64,000 bases of DNA from Allobaculum stercoricanis DSM 13633 (GTDB lineage: Bacteria > Bacillota_I > Bacilli_A > Erysipelotrichales > Erysipelotrichaceae): positions 1,546,166 to 1,610,165 of the forward strand of contig NZ_KB913034.1 of the NCBI RefSeq assembly GCF_000384195.1. The letters run 5' to 3'. The notes beneath the pieces were generated by a model. The model was not told the DNA's origin. It did no database searches and worked only from the letters and a program-made list of their open reading frames with translations. The position numbers were made by a program, and so were the translations under genes. How positions within the stretch are numbered: the first letter of the stretch is position 1; every line of letters begins with the position of its first letter. Below are positions 18,518 to 29,058 of the stretch, in pieces.

Positions 18518-19300
18518 TTATTTTAGAAATTTATCTTGAATTTGTTTTTTCATGTTGGCATCAATGCCTAAAACTCGTTCAAGATAGTGATCGACATTTT
18601 GCCAATGGTCTTCAATTACCTTCATCGCCGTTTGATAATACTGTGGGCAAACGCATAAAAATGGATTCACACTTCCTTCTTGCTCGAAATGATCGACATG
18701 AAGTGCACTTTGAACAGCTTTACTATCCACATTTTCTTGTTTTTCAAGATATAAATTCGTCTGCATGTAATCATCAAAGATCATAGCTGGATCAACTCCA
18801 AGTAAAGACTCAATCAAAATTGCCCCTAAACCGGTTCTATCTTTTCCTTGTGTGCAATGGAACAACACTGCCCCTTTGCTTTCGAGTAGAATCTTGAAAA
18901 ATACTTTCCATTGTTCGATAGAATGCGGATTGGTCAATGTTTCGGAATACACCATAGCCATTGCATCAATTGGATTTTTTGCGACAACTTCTTGAATTTC
19001 TTTCGCGTTTTGAATAGACGATAATTTTGATTCGTCAAACATGGGTAATTCGTGATACGTGCTGCCAGCAATGATTTGATCTGGCATCTCTTGTTTTTCC
19101 CAACTTGTTCTAAAATCGATCACGTCGCTTACCGGAATGGCTTGTAACGTTTCTAAATCTTCTTTTGTTGCTTTGCCTAAATGGCCACAACGAAGTAGAC
19201 TTCCTTCTTTAATCACTCGGCCATCTTTTGTGGGAATTCCTTTTAAATCACGTAAATTGTGAATAGATTTTAAATCGAGAAAAACACTAACTTCTTTCAT
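18518..19300 (-). CDS. tyrosine-protein phosphatase (dual-specificity-like, PF13350 type)
   Basis: This 260-residue cytosolic protein carries the cysteine phosphatase P-loop HCTQGKDRTG, with C149 as nucleophile and a downstream Arg in the loop. The N-terminal NLRDLKG and VIDFRTSWEKQE segments are typical of bacterial tyrosine or lipid phosphatases of the Y_phosphatase3 family. It should remove phosphate from protein tyrosine or a phosphoinositide-like substrate. It starts 5 bases after the stop of the cytidylate-kinase-like gene, so the two are translated from one message. The physiological substrate is unknown. Confidence 0.9.
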   Translation of the reverse strand: MKEVSVFLDLKSIHNLRDLKGIPTKDGRVIKEGSLLRCGHLGKATKEDLETLQAIPVSDVIDFRTSWEKQEMPDQIIAGSTYHELPMFDESKLSSIQNAKEIQEVVAKNPIDAMAMVYSETLTNPHSIEQWKVFFKILLESKGAVLFHCTQGKDRTGLGAILIESLLGVDPAMIFDDYMQTNLYLEKQENVDSKAVQSALHVDHFEQEGSVNPFLCVCPQYYQTAMKVIEDHWQNVDHYLERVLGIDANMKKQIQDKFLK

Positions 19301-19305
19301 AATCT

Positions 19306-20076
19306 TTACTCTTTCTTTTCTTCTTGCATTGCCTCGTGCTGAAGTTGTTCGAATTGGTGACGAATCTTTTCTTCACTTTCTAACACATTTTCTTCCAACG
19401 TTGCCAAGGCATGGTGATTTTCTTTTGGTTTATTTAAATGATAAGAGACTTGCGGTAAAAAGCGTAATTCTAAATATTCCAAAATGAATATAGCCGACTT
19501 TGCTAATCCCAATTTGTCAGAAGCGATACATAAATCGTAATTCGTTGAATAGCCCCATTTATTTTCGCTATAGCTGTCGTGATAATTTTGGCGTTTCCAG
19601 TTATGTCGTTTCATCTTGGTCATTGCTTGTTCTACAGTTAATGACTCGTCTTCTTGCATCACGCGTTCTAATTTAAATGCATCATCTGCCGTGACAAACA
19701 CTGAAACAACACAATCAAAATCGCGAAGCACTTCTTCAGCACAATGGCCAATAATAATAAAAGACTCCCCTGCACTTGCTAAGCGATGGATCATGCCAAA
19801 CTCTTTAGCTGCCAAATCCGCTTCCATGAGGTTATCCTCCTCATGCTTTTCCCCATTGATTTTCGATCTTTTTTTACCAACACTCCATGATGTCCCATTG
19901 TCTTCATAATATAAATCTTGCACATCATCATGGTGGCTAACGCCCAGCTTTTGAAGAATATTTTTTTCAAACACTGGAATTTGTAACTGCACACCAAGTA
20001 GATCCGCAATTCGTCTTGCCCCACTGCCAAATTCGCGGTCCATCACAATAATCAATTGCTGTTCTTTATTGCTCAT
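19306..20076 (-). CDS. cytidylate kinase-like protein (Cytidylate_kin2 family)
   Basis: A 256-residue protein of the cytidylate-kinase-like P-loop family. The N-terminus IIVMDREFGSGARRIADLLG holds a degenerate P-loop (FGSGAR in place of GxxGxGK[S/T]), and IIGHCAEEVL plus the MKRHNWKRQNYHDSYSENKWG segment are typical. Unlike housekeeping Cmk, this group is usually of unknown substrate. It is the first gene of a two-gene operon with a tyrosine phosphatase 5 bases downstream, which hints at a phosphorylation/dephosphorylation pair. That link is inference. The start follows a moderate GGAGAGATAAAGT site. Confidence 0.85.
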   Translation of the reverse strand: MSNKEQQLIIVMDREFGSGARRIADLLGVQLQIPVFEKNILQKLGVSHHDDVQDLYYEDNGTSWSVGKKRSKINGEKHEEDNLMEADLAAKEFGMIHRLASAGESFIIIGHCAEEVLRDFDCVVSVFVTADDAFKLERVMQEDESLTVEQAMTKMKRHNWKRQNYHDSYSENKWGYSTNYDLCIASDKLGLAKSAIFILEYLELRFLPQVSYHLNKPKENHHALATLEENVLESEEKIRHQFEQLQHEAMQEEKKE

Positions 20077-20335
20077 ACTTTATCTCTCCAAGCCAAATGA
20101 TCCTATCTATAGATTAACATGTCATAAAAAGACAATGAACAAAGAGCTTTTTGTACATCATCTCTAGTCGAAACCTAGCCTTGATTTTTCATTAAATGTT
20201 ATTTTTCCTTTTTTTAGTCTTTCTAGTTTTCAAATCCCCTTAATTTGTCTGTTTTGCTTATTTTTAAACATTTAATTGCCGATTTTTACAAATACATTTT
20301 ATATAGTTATCTTAAAATAATCTTAGGAGGTCATT

Positions 20336-21652
20336 ATGCCTGAAAACTCATTAAAACATATTGTTGAATACCAAAAAGCAGGGAATCCAGTTGGAATTTA
20401 CTCTGCATGCTCCTCTAACTCTTTCGTTATTGAAGCCGTACTTGAAGAAGCTCGTGATCATAATGAAGTATGCTTGATCGAATCCACTGCAAACCAAGTT
20501 GACCAAAACGGTGGATATTCTGGAATGACACCAGCTGATTTTAAAGCATTCGTTCTTGCTAAAGCAAAAGAAATCGGTTGTGATCCAGCTAAAATTTATT
20601 TAGGTGGAGACCACTTAGGTCCATTGACTGTTGCTCATCTTCCAGAAGCTGAAGCAATGGCTTATGCCCGCACATTAGTTCATGACTATGTTAAAGCTGG
20701 TTTCACAAAAATCCACATCGACACTAGTATGAAAGTTGCTGATGATGATCCAAACGAACGTTTAAGTGATGAAACAATCGCTAGACGTGGTGCTGAACTC
20801 GCTCGTGTTTGTGAAGATGCTTATCAAGAATTATTAAAAGAAGATCCAAATGCTGTTCGTCCAGTTTACATCGTTGGTTCTGAAGTCCCTATTCCAGGTG
20901 GAGCGACTGGAGACAATTCCGGTATGCAAGTTACACGTGTTGAAGACTTCAAAAACACAGTTGCTACTTTCGAAAAAGCATTTAAAGACCAAGGATTAGA
21001 AGAAACTTGGAAAGATGTTATCGCTGTTGTTGTTCAACCAGGTGTTGAAGAAAAAGATGCTGGATGCACTGAATATGATCGTGCTAAAGCAGCTGAATTA
21101 ATGGCAAGCATTAAAGAATTCCCAAATATCGTCTTCGAAGGTCACTCCACTGACTATCAAACAAAATACAAATTACGCGAACTCGTTGAAGACGGTGTAG
21201 GCGTATTAAAAGTTGGTCCAGGATTAACTTATGGTGCTCGTGAAGCTCTTTTCTCTTTAGCATATATCGAAGAAAATATGTTCCACGGACGTGAAGATGA
21301 AACAAGCCACTTCATCGACGTTTTAGAAAAAGCAATGTTAGAAACACCAAAGAACTGGGCTAAACACTACCATGGTAACGAAAACGAATTATGGTTCAAA
21401 CGTAAATTCTCATTCTCCGATCGTTCTCGTTACTACATGCCAAATCCAGAAGTAAAAGCTGCAATGGATAAAATGTTTGAAAACTTGCGCAAAGAAGGTA
21501 TCAACCTTGCTGCATTATCTCAATTCATGCCAATGCAATATACAAAAGTACGTGAAGGTGTTCTTCAAAACGATCCAGCTGAATTAGTTAAAGATCGCGT
21601 GAAAAACACAATCGATGAATACCGCTTTGCGACTCATCAAAACGAACTTTAA
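20336..21652 (+). CDS. class II tagatose-bisphosphate aldolase accessory subunit (GatZ/KbaZ family)
   Basis: A 438-residue GatZ/KbaZ-family protein. The N-terminal LKHIVEYQKAGNPVGIYSACSSN, GGDHLGP and EGHSTDYQ motifs are characteristic. In enterobacteria GatZ/KbaZ is a non-catalytic partner that stabilises the aldolase GatY/KbaY, which cleaves tagatose-1,6-bisphosphate. No GatY-like gene, PTS or tagatose kinase lies next to it, so it is either a stand-alone enzyme of unknown reaction or its partner is elsewhere. AGGAGG sits 6-7 bases before the ATG and a strong terminator follows. The frequent use of optimal codons suggests good expression. Confidence 0.9.
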   Translation: MPENSLKHIVEYQKAGNPVGIYSACSSNSFVIEAVLEEARDHNEVCLIESTANQVDQNGGYSGMTPADFKAFVLAKAKEIGCDPAKIYLGGDHLGPLTVAHLPEAEAMAYARTLVHDYVKAGFTKIHIDTSMKVADDDPNERLSDETIARRGAELARVCEDAYQELLKEDPNAVRPVYIVGSEVPIPGGATGDNSGMQVTRVEDFKNTVATFEKAFKDQGLEETWKDVIAVVVQPGVEEKDAGCTEYDRAKAAELMASIKEFPNIVFEGHSTDYQTKYKLRELVEDGVGVLKVGPGLTYGAREALFSLAYIEENMFHGREDETSHFIDVLEKAMLETPKNWAKHYHGNENELWFKRKFSFSDRSRYYMPNPEVKAAMDKMFENLRKEGINLAALSQFMPMQYTKVREGVLQNDPAELVKDRVKNTIDEYRFATHQNEL

Positions 21653-21679
21653 TCCTTATATATACACTCCTTTCTAATT

Positions 21680-21718
21680 TGACCCCGATCCCCCCTTTGC
21701 AGATCGGGGTCATTTCTT
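21680..21718 (+). terminator. terminator of the gatZ-like gene
   Basis: Eleven-base GC-rich arms (TGACCCCGATC/GATCGGGGTCA) with a short loop and a trailing TTTCTT. Confidence 0.9.
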
Positions 21719-21802
21719 ATTCCCGATACGAAATCTATATTTATTTCTTAGCGAATTTTCGCAAAATGAGAGCTTTTATGATTTTTTTGGTAACATAGAC
21801 TC

Positions 21803-22714
21803 ATGGAAAAATATTATGAAAAACGAATCCCCAATGGGTGGTTATTCTCTTTGCTCTTGTTAGCTTTAGCTGGTCTAGCTGCAGGAGTATTCCTCGACTT
21901 GCGTTTAGCATCTTGGATTTTTGATCCACAAGCGAATTGGGCTCAAATCTTTGCTGCTGTTTCTCCGGTTCCGGCTTTTTGGGGACTTGGTGCTGCTGGC
22001 TTTTTGACAATCGATATTTTCCGCAATGGCAAATATTGGATTTTAGGATGGCTCATTGGCTTTGTCTTCCTTGCCATCGGCCCCATCTACATGGCTGACT
22101 CGTTCATGGATGAGTTACGTTTTGGTTGGATTCTTGCTTGGATTTCTGGTTTATTGATCAGCACACTTCCTGCCTTACTTTATGCTTTCTTGATGCGTAA
22201 AGCGACAGTCGAAGACAAAATTAAATGTATTGTGATTTTACTGATCGTTTGTGTCGGCTCGATCCTTATCGTTCAAGTCACAAAACGAATTTGGTCTAGA
22301 CCGCGCTACATTTTGATTCAACAGTATACGGATGTGCCATTTAGTCCTTGGTATAAACCCGCTCGTTCAATTGCTGAACAATTCCCAAATGTAATGAGTG
22401 CGAATTCAGATATGTTCCGCTCCTTCCCTTCTGGACATTCTCAATCCGTTGCTTGCCTATTTTTATGGGCTTTAATTCCAATCTTCACCAATAAAGGAAG
22501 CGTTCATCTTTCGATGATCATTGCTTCAATTTTATCCATCGCCACCATGGCCAGCCGTATGGTTTTAGGCGCTCACTTTTTAAGTGATGTTTGTGCTGGC
22601 TTTGCGATTACTTATCTTTTATTTGCGATTTGTTGTTGGGCATTCAAACTCACCCGCAAAAATCCAGATGAAGATGAGTATTATGATGATGAATATGAAG
22701 AAGATTTAGAATAA
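21803..22714 (+). CDS. PAP2-family membrane phosphatase
   Basis: A 303-residue integral membrane protein with six or seven hydrophobic segments. The three PAP2 signatures are present: KRIWSRPR (161-168), PSGH (209-212) and SRMVLGAHFLSD with R252, H258 and D262. Such enzymes dephosphorylate lipid phosphates such as undecaprenyl-PP or phosphatidate-type substrates on the outer face of the membrane. The last 20 residues are very acidic (Glu/Asp/Tyr). No typical Shine-Dalgarno stands before the ATG. It is monocistronic. The lipid substrate cannot be told from sequence. Confidence 0.9.
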   Translation: MEKYYEKRIPNGWLFSLLLLALAGLAAGVFLDLRLASWIFDPQANWAQIFAAVSPVPAFWGLGAAGFLTIDIFRNGKYWILGWLIGFVFLAIGPIYMADSFMDELRFGWILAWISGLLISTLPALLYAFLMRKATVEDKIKCIVILLIVCVGSILIVQVTKRIWSRPRYILIQQYTDVPFSPWYKPARSIAEQFPNVMSANSDMFRSFPSGHSQSVACLFLWALIPIFTNKGSVHLSMIIASILSIATMASRMVLGAHFLSDVCAGFAITYLLFAICCWAFKLTRKNPDEDEYYDDEYEEDLE

Positions 22715-22732
22715 AACAAATCGATGAATACT

Positions 22733-22776
22733 AAAAAATCCTGGTCAAGAGCAATTACTCATAGCCAGGATTTTTC
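22733..22776. terminator. bidirectional terminator
   Basis: AAAATCCTGG and CCAGGATTTTT arms around a 20-base loop lie between the convergent PAP2 and secreted-protein genes, with an A run on the left and a T run on the right. Confidence 0.8.
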
Positions 22777-22823
22777 TTTTCTTATTGAATATTTTTATCT
22801 GTTTGAATCGTTCGCTTTTTATA

Positions 22824-23516
22824 TTACCAAGCGACCGCAATATCGAGTTGTTGATGATTACTTAAAGCAAATGTTCCAGTATCACAAACAATCCCCATCC
22901 CCAGTGAAGTCATAATGAGTGATCCGCGAGGACGAGTTGGTAAGTGAGCGGCAACCATGACATAATCACCTAACATTTTCACACCATCTTCTCGTACCCA
23001 ATATGGATCTTTATTGCCCATAGAGCGCATAATTTTAACTACTCCGCCCATTGGCAAGTTATAATATGTTTCTTTTCCTGATGGTCCATAATTGACGCCA
23101 TTGACGCGGTTAAGCACTGAACCATCATATTCATAGCCAAGATCTGGAGTTTGTAAAACATTACTCAACTGATCTTTTATTTCTTCATTTCCTTCTTCTT
23201 CAAGAATTTCTTCGATCGTTGCAATTTCTCGAATAAAATCATCTTCTGATAATTGAACCCCTTTAACTTTTGCTAAAGCTGTATCATATCTTTCTTGTTG
23301 TTTTGCGCTTTTGTCTAAAACAGCAAGTACATCTGGTTTCATTTCATCAACGATATCCACACAAGCTTCTTCGATAAAAACTTGCTCATTTACTACTTCT
23401 ATTTGAGCAGCTTGAACAGCCGGACAGTAAGATTCTGAATTGCCCATTGCGAAAATTGGTACGCTATTTAGCCCGATGCATCCAGCAAATGCGATTGCCA
23501 TTATTCGTTTTTTCAT
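22824..23516 (-). CDS. secreted protein with 3D-like C-terminal domain
   Basis: A 230-residue protein with a clear signal peptide (MKKRIMAIAFAGCIGLNSVPIFA), an acidic helical middle (about 50-125) and a conserved-looking C-terminal domain beginning at GVNYGPSGKETYYNLP. The end of that domain (GSLIMTSLGMGIVCDTGTFA, then LDIAVAW) resembles the closing part of 3D/double-psi beta-barrel domains of cell-wall-associated proteins (pattern: small-molecule-like G-x-G-x-x-x-D-T-G...D). I do not recognise a named family. The likely site is the cell envelope. AAAGGATGACAAAGA precedes the ATG at suitable spacing. Single-gene unit. Confidence 0.7.
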   Translation of the reverse strand: MKKRIMAIAFAGCIGLNSVPIFAMGNSESYCPAVQAAQIEVVNEQVFIEEACVDIVDEMKPDVLAVLDKSAKQQERYDTALAKVKGVQLSEDDFIREIATIEEILEEEGNEEIKDQLSNVLQTPDLGYEYDGSVLNRVNGVNYGPSGKETYYNLPMGGVVKIMRSMGNKDPYWVREDGVKMLGDYVMVAAHLPTRPRGSLIMTSLGMGIVCDTGTFALSNHQQLDIAVAW

Positions 23517-23840
23517 TCTTTGTCATCCTTTCAGCTATTAAGCATTTCTGAACTTAATAATGAGGTTTCCTGAAATACTATATATAAAGCGTTTTTTGGA
23601 AATACCTGCATTAGAATAGCAAGATTCTAGAATATGCTCAAGTTTTCGGGCGTTTTCCAATCTTTTTCCATAGATAAAGCGTATTTACATATGAAAATGA
23701 AAGAAGTAAGCGCAAAATGCATGCGTTTCCATAAATGAAAATATTTCTAAAAAGTTTATTTTTTCATTAGATTTTTGAACAAAATGTGCTTTTAAGATAT
23801 TTTTTTATCCCGATTAGACAATACATTTTGACCCTTTTCC
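23517..23840. other. intergenic region upstream of the secreted-protein gene
   Basis: AT-rich, no supported ORF. It should hold the minus-strand promoter for the secreted protein. The right end contains the eno terminator. Confidence 0.4.
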
Positions 23841-23877
23841 TCAAAAAAAAAGATCGAAGATTTCTCTTCGATCTTTT
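23841..23877 (-). terminator. terminator of eno
   Basis: AAAAGATCGAAGA and TCTTCGATCTTTT arms with a 4-base loop and a long minus-strand T run. Confidence 0.92.
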
Positions 23878-23906
23878 AATTATTTGTAAAGAATTAGTGA
23901 ATTAGA

Positions 23907-25730
<1,824 letters not shown>

Positions 25731-26483
25731 ATGAATTTAGATAGTAGTAAGCCTTTATATTTACAAATAGAGGCTGATATAAAAAACAACATTCTATCCA
25801 AAAAATATAAACCAGGCGAAAAACTGCCTACAGAAAATGTACTGAGTGAGCAATATGAAGTAAGTAAAATTACAATACGAAAAGCTATACAAAAGTTATC
25901 TGATGAAGGTTTTGTTAAAAAAGTTCAAGGAAAAGGCACTTTTGTTACTTACCAAAAAGATAAACTACTTTTAAATAAAACTTCAGGATTCAAAGAAGTT
26001 TTATCAACGAAAGGGCATTCAGCAAAAAATGAAGTAATTCAAGCATCTTTTCTGAATGCAGATGAAAATATTTCTGATAAATTGTCGATTCCAATGGATA
26101 CAAAAACAGTCTATTTAGAAAGACTTGTATGGGAAGATAATGAACCCATGGCACTTGATAAGATTTATTTTGAAAATGATAAATTTCCCGATTTTATCAC
26201 AAAACTAGATGACAATCGTTCTTTCTATCAAATTTTAGAGGAATCATATGCGATCAAACCTAAAAACTCTGTCTTAGAAATCAACGGGATTAGTGCAAAC
26301 AGTCATCAAGCAGATATATTGAAATGTAATATCGGAGATCCTTTATTTTATATCAATAAAATCAGCTATGACGAAAATAATAAACCGATCCACTACTCTA
26401 TAACAACAATTCGTTGCGATCGAATCACTTATGTAGTCTTTAATAATGATACAACGACCACGAATGAAAAAATCAAATCCTAA
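25731..26483 (+). CDS. GntR-family regulator with UTRA effector domain
   Basis: A 250-residue HutC-subfamily regulator: an N-terminal GntR winged helix (about 5-72; PGEKLPTENVLSEQYEVSKITIRKAIQKL) and a C-terminal UTRA small-molecule domain (about 95-240). Members typically repress sugar or amino-sugar loci and are released by a phosphorylated sugar. It converges on the adjacent mannose-family PTS operon, sharing a bidirectional terminator, and is the obvious candidate to control it. GGAGG lies 7-8 bases before the ATG. Its product is Lys/Asn-rich and AT-biased relative to neighbours. Confidence 0.92.
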   Translation: MNLDSSKPLYLQIEADIKNNILSKKYKPGEKLPTENVLSEQYEVSKITIRKAIQKLSDEGFVKKVQGKGTFVTYQKDKLLLNKTSGFKEVLSTKGHSAKNEVIQASFLNADENISDKLSIPMDTKTVYLERLVWEDNEPMALDKIYFENDKFPDFITKLDDNRSFYQILEESYAIKPKNSVLEINGISANSHQADILKCNIGDPLFYINKISYDENNKPIHYSITTIRCDRITYVVFNNDTTTTNEKIKS

Positions 26484-26489
26484 AAACTT

Positions 26490-26536
26490 AAAAAGTCCAC
26501 AACTAGAACATTGAATTTCTAATTGTGGACTTTTAT
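26490..26536. terminator. bidirectional terminator between the GntR gene and the PTS operon
   Basis: Twelve-base arms AAAAGTCCACAA and TTGTGGACTTTT flanking a partly paired loop. Confidence 0.88.
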
Positions 26537-26548
26537 CTAGAATGATTT

Positions 26549-27373
26549 TTACAAAATTCCAATAGCGCTTGTAATTAATCCAGTAACGATGATTCCGATC
26601 AACAGAACATTCGTATTTACTTTCTTTTGAATCAGTGTATAAATACCTAGAGTAAAAACTAGCGGTAATAATTTAGGGAAGATGGTATCCAACATTTCTT
26701 GTAAAACAAGTTGTGTACCCCCTGTTTGGAACTGTAATGGTGTAGTGATATTAACCATGCTTGCTACCATTCCACCAATAACTGCCAATCCCACAATAGA
26801 GGCAAAATGCATGACACGATCCATCAAGCCTTCTTGATAGAGTTTTGCTAAATACTTATTCCCTGAATTGTATCCTAAGAATGTCGCATAATACGCTGCA
26901 AGCAACGAAGGAATGGCAAATAAACCTACTGCTAAAATTGGCCCCAAAATACTTCCTTGTTGCGCGAAAGATAAACCAATACCGAACGTAATGATTCTCA
27001 ATGTACCTTGGAAGAAACTATCCCCGATACCAGCAAACGGTCCCATAAGACTGGTTTTGATCATGGAAATAGATTCAGTTTGGAACTCACCCTCTTCAGA
27101 ATTTGCATTTTGTTCTTCCATAGAAGCAGCCAATCCCATAATGAATGGAGTCATTTGAGGGGTACAGTTAAAGAATTCCATATGGCGCTGATAGGCTTCT
27201 TTTTTTCTTTTCTCATCGTTTTTATACAATTTATCGAGAACAGGAGCCATTCCGTACATAAAGCCCATATGCATTTGACGTTCATAGTTCCAGGAACACA
27301 TGATCGTCAACGAATGTAAAAATACTCGACGCAAATCTTTTTTTGTTATTTGGTTATTTTTGTTTTCTTCCAT
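26549..27373 (-). CDS. PTS mannose/fructose/sorbose family IID component
   Basis: A 274-residue EIID, the second membrane subunit of a mannose-family phosphotransferase permease. It has the typical N-terminal KKDLRRVFLHSLTIMCSWNYERQMHMGF, the MEEQNA region and the G-P-x-A-G-I-G-D-S (GPFAGIGDSFFQGT) motif. With IIC it forms the sugar channel. Its start lies 4 bases after the IIC stop and its GGAGG ribosome binding site is inside the last codons of IIC. It is the last gene of the six-gene operon starting at 30714. Confidence 0.94.
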   Translation of the reverse strand: MEENKNNQITKKDLRRVFLHSLTIMCSWNYERQMHMGFMYGMAPVLDKLYKNDEKRKKEAYQRHMEFFNCTPQMTPFIMGLAASMEEQNANSEEGEFQTESISMIKTSLMGPFAGIGDSFFQGTLRIITFGIGLSFAQQGSILGPILAVGLFAIPSLLAAYYATFLGYNSGNKYLAKLYQEGLMDRVMHFASIVGLAVIGGMVASMVNITTPLQFQTGGTQLVLQEMLDTIFPKLLPLVFTLGIYTLIQKKVNTNVLLIGIIVTGLITSAIGIL

Positions 27374-27377
27374 AAGA

Positions 27378-28118
27378 TTACGCCTCCTTTTTAGCATAGA
27401 TCACTCGATCTAAGATAAATGCCAAAATACCTGAATACAACGTAATGGCGATCAGATCAAGTCCTGAATAAGCTACTAGCAGGAACCCTAAAAGAAAATA
27501 TGGGAACATTTTCTTGGATAGCATTGAGCTCAATAGCATAGCAAACCCTAAAGCAGACAATAAATTTCCAGCTACAGTTAAGCCGTTTGTAATCACTTCT
27601 GGAATTTGTTCTACTAGACTTGCAACCAAATCAGCACCCAAATAAATCGTTAAGAAAATTGGGATAAAATAAACTAAAGCATTAAAGATAAATGACCACC
27701 ACAAGTGAATATGGATAGCCTTTTTGTATTTTCCGTCTTCAATCGCGCGATCGGCGATGTGAGAAAATTGAGCAATAACCATTCTCATGATGATACTTAA
27801 GAATTCACCCGCAACCGCTACAGGAATCGCAATTGTAAGTGCTTCTTCAGTTGATGCACCAGATAAAATTGCAAATGCTGTTGCGATAATACTGCCAAAT
27901 TGCATGTTAGGTGGACCCGCTGCCCCAATAGAAACAAATCCCATTGAAATCAATTCTAGCGAGGCGCCTAGTGTAATCCCTTTTGTTAGATCGCCTAACA
28001 CTAACCCTGCTAAGGAACTGAGGATCAGAGGTCGACCAATATTCTGACGTCCGATTAATCTCGAATCGATTACGCCGATAACGCCAACTAATCCTAGTAA
28101 TATAGCCTCAATTAGCAT
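27378..28118 (-). CDS. PTS mannose/fructose/sorbose family IIC component
   Basis: A 246-residue polytopic EIIC (LIEAILLGLVGVIGVIDSRLIGRQNIGRPL; LGASLELISMGFVSIGAAGPPNMQFGSI) that forms the transport channel with IID. The first ATG of the frame lies directly against the AAAGG motif. The ATG three codons later, beginning MLIEAILLG, has proper spacing and is used here. Subunit order in the operon is IIA, IIB, IIC, IID. Confidence 0.94.
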   Translation of the reverse strand: MLIEAILLGLVGVIGVIDSRLIGRQNIGRPLILSSLAGLVLGDLTKGITLGASLELISMGFVSIGAAGPPNMQFGSIIATAFAILSGASTEEALTIAIPVAVAGEFLSIIMRMVIAQFSHIADRAIEDGKYKKAIHIHLWWSFIFNALVYFIPIFLTIYLGADLVASLVEQIPEVITNGLTVAGNLLSALGFAMLLSSMLSKKMFPYFLLGFLLVAYSGLDLIAITLYSGILAFILDRVIYAKKEA

Positions 28119-28157
28119 ACTACTCATCCTTTCTTTTTAATCATTTATATCGTTTTA

Positions 28158-28622
28158 TTATTTGCTGAAATCAACATTCTCTACTGGTGATGTTGGAACC
28201 ATTTGAACATATATTTTTTTGCCTTCTGCAATGAGTTCTTGTGTTGCTTTTAATTCTTTTTCGTTTAAGAAAACTGCTTTTCCATATTGTTTTGAATCTG
28301 ATTTTTTCGCCACGCCACCAAAATTAATTTCCGTTACATCTGGTAATTCTTTTGTTAGTCTTAGCGCTTCTTCAGGTCCTTTAACCAAAATCATAATGTT
28401 TTTGCTATTTTCTTCTTCAACTAATCGTTTCAATTGTGAAAATGGAATAATGCTTAATTCACAATCAACAGGTTTAGCGATATTCAAAGCCATAACGCTA
28501 ATTGGATCGTTAGGAACTTTATCATCCGCAACGATGATATAGTCTACAGATAGCTGCTTAGTCCAAGAAAAAATCACTTGGCCATGCAATAAGCGGTGAT
28601 CAACACGCACAAGTTTAATCAT
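28158..28622 (-). CDS. PTS mannose/fructose/sorbose family IIB component
   Basis: A 154-residue cytosolic EIIB. The phosphohistidine loop is RVDHRLLHGQV with H13 as the likely phosphorylation site. It takes phosphate from IIA and passes it to the incoming sugar. CGGAGG lies 7 bases before the ATG; the longer frame adds 18 residues overlapping the IIA end and is rejected. Start is 13 bases after the IIA stop. Confidence 0.94.
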   Translation of the reverse strand: MIKLVRVDHRLLHGQVIFSWTKQLSVDYIIVADDKVPNDPISVMALNIAKPVDCELSIIPFSQLKRLVEEENSKNIMILVKGPEEALRLTKELPDVTEINFGGVAKKSDSKQYGKAVFLNEKELKATQELIAEGKKIYVQMVPTSPVENVDFSK

Positions 28623-28635
28623 AATTTTCCTCCGT

Positions 28636-29043
28636 CTATAATAATTTGTTATAGAATACCAAACTATTTTTGGCATTATTGATTATACTGTCAATATTTA
28701 ATTCATCCCACGAAGTCCCACTTTTCTTTGCAATCATTAATTCCAAGACAAATGGTAAATTTACTCCTGCCACCAATTTTCTTGATTCTGACATAAATGG
28801 AGCTGCCATGTTCGCTGGTGTACCTCCAGGTAAGTCGACTAGGATAACCATATTTCTGCTTTTATGTTTATCTTCAATGATTACATTAAGTTTCTCAGAG
28901 AATGTATCAAGAGGTTCTCCTTCTTCAAAAGAAACAGTTTCTAGGTCAGCTTCATCAATATCTAAAATCAGTTTTAGCGCACTAAAATATCCTTTTGATA
29001 ACTCAGCATGTGTAACCATCAAAATATCAAAGTCATCTCTCAT
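28636..29043 (-). CDS. PTS mannose/fructose/sorbose family IIA component
   Basis: A 135-residue EIIA. MVTHAELSKG places H12 as the site phosphorylated by HPr, and VDLPGGTPANMAAPF is the typical family turn. It is separate from IIB, as in fructoselysine/glucoselysine-type and several amino-sugar systems, rather than fused as in E. coli ManX. The start used has AGGTG about 7 bases upstream. Confidence 0.92.
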   Translation of the reverse strand: MRDDFDILMVTHAELSKGYFSALKLILDIDEADLETVSFEEGEPLDTFSEKLNVIIEDKHKSRNMVILVDLPGGTPANMAAPFMSESRKLVAGVNLPFVLELMIAKKSGTSWDELNIDSIINNAKNSLVFYNKLL

Positions 29044-29058
29044 AAACATTCACCTATT

